Notes under the pieces: generated by a model | What the model was told of the DNA's origin: nothing | The model's input: only the letters and a program-made list of their open reading frames with translations | The model's database searches: none | Source of the DNA: Sacculina carcini | Lineage: Eukaryota; Arthropoda; Thecostraca; Sacculinidae | Assembly: GCA_916048095.2 (NCBI GenBank) | Contig: OU696594.1 | Span: 2,104,001-2,168,000 of the forward strand | DNA length: 64,000 nucleotides | Reading direction: 5' to 3' | Translations under genes and position numbers: made by a program | Shown: in pieces, positions 57,673 to 64,000 of the stretch | Layout: each line of letters opens with the position of its first letter | Numbering within the stretch: the stretch's first letter is position 1

Positions 57673-58618
57673 GTATGGATGTGGGTGTGTTTTGTGTGCA
57701 TGTGTGCTTGTTGTGATATGATTGCATATCTACGTATGATTGATTTTTGAATGCTTGAATTTGATTGGTGAGTGCCTGCGTGCTATTTGTGTGTGCACGT
57801 GTCCCTGTGTGTATGTGTGATATTGTGTGACTGTATAATATGCTTACTGAACTGTTTGTGGCTTTGTTTAGTTATTTTCAGATTCTCTTTGTACTGCAGG
57901 ATCATTCATTTTTCCTGTGGACCGACGGGCGCGTCCTCACCGGCTCACTCCGCTCGTGGTGGCGCACTGTGATATTGTATTCTACTTGTGATCTCACATT
58001 TTGTCCTTTTTCCGCTGTTTTCATTGTAATTATGTCCTGGTCGTGTGATATGTGAGGAACTCCTTTGTGTGAGCTCACGTATGTTTATTTCTTGAGTTTA
58101 TTGAGGCGAATGTCTTTCCGGATGTTCCGGCGTACTTTCGCGCCATTTGTCGTCGTTTGTTGTGAGTGTCTCATGCTTTTGAATGTGTTGAATGGATAAA
58201 TGATGCACCTTGTCTGATTGAGTGATTGTATGAATGATGCGAATGTGAGTTCTACTGTATGCTTGAGGTGTATGAATGTTCTGCGAGTGTGAATGTGTGT
58301 GAAAGTGTTTTGCCACTGTTTAATTTCATGTGCCCGGAGTGTTGATGTGATTCCTGTGTTTGGAACGTGCTTGCGTCCTTCTCTTCGGATACTGTATCAC
58401 GCTTCATTTGCTGTTCCATACACCTCCATTCATTATGGTTAACCGTTACTTCCTGCTCCTGTATTGGTGTTCGTCATAACGCGCTACTATTGTCGCCTAA
58501 TCCGTGTTTTCTTTTGTTTCAGATGTAGAGTCAGATTATTTTTAGAAATCTACGGATGATCTCGTGATGTTCGCAGTGAATTTCTCAGCTACATGCTCCA
58601 CATCTGGCGGGGGAGTGT
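57673..58618. other. No gene; possible gypsy 3' region
   Basis: T/G-rich sequence without a convincing ORF. It ends with CTGGCGGGGGAGTG just before TGTAGCGCC, which looks like a polypurine tract next to an LTR start at about 58619. The LTR end was not found. Confidence 0.35.
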
Positions 58619-58830
58619 TGTAGCGCCTGCATCGTCTTGATTTTATTATATTTTCTTTTGTCTTAGTTCGCGCGTTATTCGAAATTGTTTATTATTTGTT
58701 TCCTTTTCCTCGTTTTCCAGTATTAATTCCTTTCCACCCAAAACAGTAATATTCTTGTGGGGCAGAATTTGAATATTTTGTTATAAATTTAGGTGTCGCA
58801 GCAAAATTTCTGGGGCATACATTGTTTATC

Positions 58831-59147
58831 CAATTCGGCCAGAAGGGCCGAATTGATGGTATTTTTTTTGGCCCTGCACTGATTGCAAATTTTCTAAATG
58901 TCTGTTTGTATCCTATCTCCTCCTAAACCACTGGACCGATTTTGATGAAACTTGGTCTCTAGGTGTAAAATGGATGCAAAAAGGTCATAGGTTAAGTTTT
59001 GTTGACCTCCAAGGTCATTTTCAATGTCATTGAGGTCATTTGTGTCTGTTTACCCTATCTCCTCCTAGACCACTGGACCGATTTTGATTAAACTTGGTCC
59101 CTAGGAGTAAAATGGATGTAAGAAGGGCATAGGCTAGGTTGTGTTGC
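58831..59147 (+). repeat. 10-bp hairpin and two ~105-bp tandem repeats
   Basis: Hairpin CAATTCGGCC/GGCCGAATTG (58831-58855, 5-nt loop). Two diverged repeats (58899-59010, 59044-59147) share CTATCTCCTCCTA and CACTGGACCGATTTTGAT. Confidence 0.7.
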
Positions 59148-59185
59148 GTATATACCAGCATATAAACCCGATGATAATCAAAACG

Positions 59186-59337
59186 TTATTCTGTCTGTGT
59201 GTGTGCACAAACGAGTTTTTCACATTTTTGGGATTTTATGCCACGTATATAAATTTGTATTTGTTTTCTTTTATGAATTCAATATATATTTAATTAATAT
59301 AATATTTGTTCCGCACAACGGGCGGGTTTCAATGCTA
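59186..59337 (+). mobile_element. Short Helitron 3' fragment
   Basis: It ends with CCGCACAACGGGCGGG, TTTCAATG and CTAG at 59337. The base after CTAG is A, and the same junction is seen at about 4650 on the other strand, so this is part of an older nested arrangement. Confidence 0.65.
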
Positions 59338-59606
59338 GATGGTGATGTTAAGTTATAAATATATTTTGGAAACATTATGATGAAAAATGTTTGGTCATTT
59401 TTCATTGTTTCGTGTCTGAGTTCTGAAATATTCAGCACGACGGTCAGGTTTGAATATGAGGCAGTTTATGAGGCAGGCACATTCACAACATCATCATATA
59501 TACATACATACGCAACATATACACATATATAATAACTCAAAAGGTTTGTGTGAATGAAATTTTCCAGTTGTGTTCGTGACAAAGTGTGTCTTCATGTAAA
59601 TGTTCC

Positions 59607-59665
<59 letters not shown>
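59607..59665. repeat. (TA)n microsatellite
   Basis: About 58 bp of TA dinucleotides. Confidence 0.95.
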
Positions 59666-59671
<6 letters not shown>

Positions 59672-59819
59672 TGATGTTGGTGTAGCCAGGCAGTAAATTT
59701 TCGCGCCTGCAAACGAGATTAAACTAGGTTGCTATATCACATTTAGCAATTTTCTTTTTGGTCGATTCCATGTCTCTAGCCAATTTCTGATCGCTTCTAT
59801 TCAGACAATTCAACAACGT

Positions 59820-59872
59820 CCCTATATTACGTAACGTTTCGGAGTTACCAGACCCCATCATCAGACACAAAT
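59820..59872 (-). ncRNA. Hammerhead-ribozyme-like motif
   Basis: On the minus strand: CTGATGA (59858-59864), stem II GGGGT/ACTCC with a 6-nt loop, GAAAC, a 2-bp stem III CG-TTA-CG, the cleavage-type TA, and then a short stem I pairing TGTGT with ATATA. One extra T beside stem II departs from the consensus. Such ribozymes occur in Penelope-like and other retroelements. Activity is doubtful. Confidence 0.45.
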
Positions 59873-60228
59873 CACATGAGAACACAATAAGAATGCAAAT
59901 ACCAACACACAATCACTACAACATTCAAACAATTATTCACATGCTACTTATGCCAGCAGCCAGGTGTCACTCCTAGGTGTCATTGTCTGGTAGGTGTGAA
60001 AGTGGTGTTGGCTGGCTGTCGCAGGGGCGCGTCGAGTTTCGTTCCAACGGGGGGGCTCGGTGAGTTGGCAGAATACCGTATTCCTCGAGTTTACCGTTTT
60101 CTTACTCTGCCAACTGAATATACAACTCGAGGAAAACGGTATTCATTCATTCAAACGGTATTCGAATTCATTCTCCTAATGAAGGGGTAATGTTGCAAAA
60201 AACGGATAATTCAGGGCGCGAACCCTGA

Positions 60229-60320
60229 AAATGATTGAATGATTGAATGATTGATGATTGATGATTGAATGATTGATGATTGATTGATGAATGATTGATG
60301 AATGATGAAATGATGAATGA
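60229..60320. repeat. Simple repeat of GATTGAAT/GATTGAT units
   Basis: Imperfect 7-8-bp tandem units. Confidence 0.9.
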
Positions 60321-60400
60321 TTTCGGATAATATATTTTCCTTTTGATTTTCCAATTGGTTTTCACATTGGTTGTTTTTTTCGATTGAAACCAACTAATTA

Positions 60401-61353
60401 CAGGGTGCTCCAAAAATAATGTAACTACTTTAATCGACTGTAATAAATCTGTTGGGCGCGCACGGACTTTTCATTCTGAGGTTACATAGTCAATTAGGTT
60501 GGATTTTTTTATATGTCTTTGTTTTTAATATTTCATGCAAAATGTACACGCTAGAGCAGAAGTTGAAAATCGTCCAGCTCTGGTATGAAACAAAGTCACC
60601 TACAGAAGTAGGCCGTCGGTTCAACACACACCAGGGATACAAATTCAAGTCTGATTGTGCAGCACTTACAAATTTGGAAATACAGAGAATCGTGCTGCAT
60701 TTTGAAAAGGAAAAGACCCTGGATAACGTCAACAAGCGAAGAAGTGGCCGGCGATCGATCATCACTCCTGAGAAGCGGGAGCAAGTCCGTGAGTCGGTGG
60801 TTAACAGTCCAAGGAAATCTTACCGAACCAGCGCTCAAGAATTGTCGCTCTCTCCAACTACGCTTTTGAGAGTTATGAAGAAGGACCAGAATCTGTTCCC
60901 ATTTAGCATTACAACTCACCATGTACTGCAGGAACAGGACAAAGAGAGGAGAATCGAGATGTGCGATTGGCTGAATGAAAAGCTCGAGCAAACTCCCAAC
61001 TGGCTCAATGACATTTGGTTTAGTGATGAAGCGCTCTTTCATCTTAATGGGGCTGTTAATAACCACAACAATGTGTCTTGGGGAGAAGAGAAGCCAGAAG
61101 AAATGAGTGAGAAGCGCCTAAAAGGTCCGAAGGTCACTGCATTTCAAAAGTCGGCCAGAATTTCTGCATTCGCGTGAAAGCATGTTTTAATAGAAACGGT
61201 GCTCATATCGAACAGGTGGGCTACTAGAAGTTTGCTCAACTTTCAAACATAATCCAAACTTGTTGACTTTAAGAATCTCGCGTATTAAGCTGGTCATTCA
61301 AAATCTGTTTGAATAAAGACCAATGAAAGTAGTTACATTTTTGGAGCACCCTG
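60401..61353 (+). mobile_element. Tc1/mariner-type element, internally deleted
   Basis: Inverted ends share CAGGGTGCTCCAAAAAT and GTAACTACTTT, with a small indel between them. TA flanks both sides (60399-60400, 61354-61355). The length is 953 bp and includes a truncated transposase frame. Confidence 0.9.
60542..61177 (+). pseudogene. Mariner-type transposase, truncated
   Basis: About 211 codons from ATG 60542 (an upstream in-frame ATG at 60452 gives an unlikely hydrophobic leader). Two helix-turn-helix parts are visible: TLEQKLKIVQLWYETKSPTE near the start, and SAQELSLSPTTLLRVMKK in the middle. The catalytic domain begins with IWFSDEALFHLNG, the first Asp of the triad. After GPKVTAFQ the frame is broken; a short match to the C-terminal end remains near 61190 (RNGAHIEQ). 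The second Asp and third acidic residue are deleted, so it is inactive. It resembles invertebrate transposases with a DUF4817-like N-terminus. Confidence 0.85.
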
Positions 61354-61375
61354 TATATCGTACATACACGTTTAT

Positions 61376-62140
61376 TCACACACACACACACACACGCTTT
61401 AATGTTGCATTGAATTGTGTATGTGAACACAGTTGACGCCCATCGTGCAGTGGTTCGTGAGGGATGGGACTGGAGGGAGGGGGGAATAGGCGCTTAATCC
61501 TACACGCGCACAAACAATGGGGGTAGACTGTGTGCGGTGGGGATGGCGGGGGTATTGCTGCAAAGAACACAAGCGTACACTGAAACACACACACTGAAAC
61601 ACACATACACTGAAACACACACACTGAAACACACATACTGAAACACACACACACACTGAAACACACACACTGAAACACACACACACACACACACACTGAA
61701 ACACACACACACACACACATACACACACTGAAACACACACACACACACATACACACTGAAACACACTCACACACACACACACTGAAACACACACACACAC
61801 ACACACACAATGAAACAAACACTGAAACACACACACACACACACACACAATGAAACAAACACTGAAACACACACACACACAATGAAACAAACACTGAAAC
61901 ACACACACACACACAATGAAACAAACACTGAAACACACACACACACACAATGAAACAAACACTGAAACACACACACACACACAAACTGAAACACAGACAC
62001 ACACACACACACACTGAAACAAACACACACACACACACTGAAACGCAGACACACATACATACGCACTGAAACAAACACACACACACACACTGAAACACAT
62101 ACACACATGCACATTTACATACTCACAAACACAAAAATGC
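61376..62140. repeat. (CA)n minisatellite with TGAAACA units
   Basis: From about 61578 to 62110 CA runs are regularly punctuated by TGAAACA, giving 16-40-bp units. The long open frames here are artefacts of the repeat and not genes. Confidence 0.92.
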
Positions 62141-62142
62141 AC

Positions 62143-62390
<248 letters not shown>

Positions 62391-62394
<4 letters not shown>

Positions 62395-62686
62395 CGAAAA
62401 GACAACACAGACACACAATACAACAGACATACAAGGATATACACTCGACAACAAACTGACAAAGAACACAACACAACAGACACACAAACACAAACAGCAG
62501 AACTCAACACAACAGACACAAACACAAACAGCAGAACTCAATATAACATACACACAAAGACACACATTCAAACAAACAGAAAGAGTAATAAACCCTACAG
62601 ACATACAAACACAAACAAAATAACTCAACACAACACATAGACAGCATATAATCCGAAAACATACAAACACAACACCAGAAAACACT

Positions 62687-62742
<56 letters not shown>

Positions 62743-62815
62743 AAACACACATGCACATAACAGAAAAAATTGCGAAACAATCAAACCTTATAATCACTAC
62801 TAATTCGCGTATATA
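62391..62815. repeat. CA-rich low-complexity sequence
   Basis: ACACA-rich sequence with a (CA)n run at about 62690-62741. No gene. Confidence 0.85.
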
Positions 62816-62839
62816 CAATATTATTAGACTATAATATGA

Positions 62840-63450
62840 CTTAGTTAGAAAAAGATTCTCAATATGTTCTTTTAAAAGAGGTAGAGATTTGATTGAGCGT
62901 ATTGAGGGCGAAAGCCTATTGTAGATACGTGGTCCAAAGATAAAGAAACAACGATTGTAGTGAGAATGCCTTGCTGAATATTACTGAAGATGAATGAGTT
63001 AACTGACTTGAAGGCAGCAGAGACAGTTGTATATCTACGAATGGAATAGATACGCCTGAGTTTAATTGTACAGCACCTGATAATGTCAGATATGTGTGAA
63101 TCAAAAGAAAGAGAGCTATCGAGTATGATACCAAGACTACGTACAGAGCAGGATAGATGTATACTAAGAGAAGTAGTAATATTAGAAGATGGAAAGATAA
63201 TATACTTAGTCTTATCAGGATTAAGTTTGAGATGACGAGTGAACGCTCAACTTTCTATACCAAATAGGACAGAACTGACTGAACAGTGAGAAATACACGC
63301 AGACGATAGAAGGATTTGAATGTCGTCAGCGAACATTTGGAAGGACAGATCGTGACGACGAATAACTTTCCCTATGGGGGTAAGATAGATATTGAAGAGG
63401 AGAGCGCCTAATACAAAACCTTGAGGTACACCACAAGTTAGTGGACAAGC
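62840..63450 (-). pseudogene. CR1/L2-type LINE RT fragment
   Basis: Reading leftward: CGVPQGFVLGALLFNIYL (about 63440), FADDIQILLS (about 63330), then a shifted frame with NPDKTKYIIFPSS, SLGIILDSSLSF and KLRRIYSIRRY. Both ends are lost; CA-rich sequence follows on the right. It gives the catalytic part that is missing from the related copy at 56690-57672. Confidence 0.82.
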
Positions 63451-63637
63451 CTACTACAAGAATCAGCGACAGACACACACGCACACACACATGCACACAA
63501 TCACACACTAACACGTACAGATACAATCACACACAATCACACATACACACATATATATACACATTACATTATGCAGCACACACATACACTTACAAACACA
63601 CATACACACACGTACAGAGGTTGTCTTTATATACATA

Positions 63638-64000
63638 CTAGCATTAAAACCCGCCCGTTGTGCCGAGCAATTAATAACATGAAATTCATATTCAATTCAT
63701 TGAAAAATATGGAAAATTTAAAATGAAATAGGGTACACTCAAAAAAATATTAATCAATTGAAAATTTCAAGTTCAATTATTTTTATTTCGACAAAATATT
63801 TCCCCTCAGTCCGCCTTAGTAATTTTTACATCCGCCTGTCGTGCTGAATAATTCAGAACTCGAACACGAGCCGTTCTGGATCTTGAAGTCAAATCCATTG
63901 GTCTTGTGTATGAATTAATTCTACAGAGGAAATTGAACGTTCTGTTGTCTCTAGTAGCTGCCTGCGGAGCATTTTTTATTAAAAAATACCTTTTTTAAAG
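63638..64000 (-). mobile_element. Helitron 3' end, continues past window
   Basis: On the minus strand it ends with hairpin and CTAG at 63638, preceded on the plus strand by A. It matches 47800-48164 inverted. The 5' part lies beyond the window. Confidence 0.8.

Overview
This window is repeat-dominated DNA from an animal, probably a marine-type invertebrate; I cannot fix the species. The evidence is eukaryotic. There are many non-LTR retrotransposons of the CR1/L2 type, one with a 2A peptide at its N-terminus. There are Ty3/gypsy and BEL-like LTR elements, solo LTRs, a hAT and a mariner-type DNA transposon, a tRNA-derived SINE, long (TA)n and (CA)n tracts, and above all Helitrons. I see no ordinary host gene. 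Almost every coding stretch is a transposon gene, and most are broken.

Layout. 1-2606: a gypsy-like pol pseudogene that runs into a Helitron 3' end; an inverted 1.1-kb copy lies at 6888-8007. 3598-6433: a complete Helitron on the minus strand; the same locus without it is present at 48776/48777. 7935-37385: a run of plus-strand Helitrons joined head to tail (junctions 11538/11539 and 27550/27551). They carry 341-bp tandem monomers and hairpin-bearing 3' modules, and were later hit by a hAT (14793-16268), a BEL-like LTR element (17790-22624), a miniature LTR element (25454-27023), a solo LTR (27571-27946) and a LINE (34485-35641). 37386-38250 is an inverted Helitron fragment.

38251-43224 is the most unusual region. 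Four stacked copies of one poly(A)-tailed retroelement lie here. The full copy (40288-43224) has two overlapping intact ORFs: a basic-tailed capsid-like protein and a reverse transcriptase-RNase H protein. I see no LTR, protease, integrase or endonuclease. The copies are nearly identical, so the family was recently active. Its RT-RNase H and its two-frame layout recall DIRS-like elements and pararetroviruses/hepadnaviruses more than LINEs.

43276-64000: a gypsy RNase H-integrase pseudogene flanked by direct repeats, a 2A-bearing CR1 5' half, Helitron fragments, a solo LTR (49124-49388), a minus-strand LINE (49505-52336), an LTR remnant, a SINE (55668-55866), a LINE 3' half (56690-57672), a hammerhead-like motif, a mariner relic (60401-61353), a CA/TA microsatellite block with a potential cruciform, a LINE fragment, and the start of another minus-strand Helitron.

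The genes do not form a host pathway. The record is of layered insertion: Helitrons supply the bulk, and LTR, LINE and DNA elements are nested within them. Several insertions can be dated relative to each other because empty sites or paralogous copies occur in the same window. Coordinates of element ends were read by eye from terminal motifs and target-site duplications.
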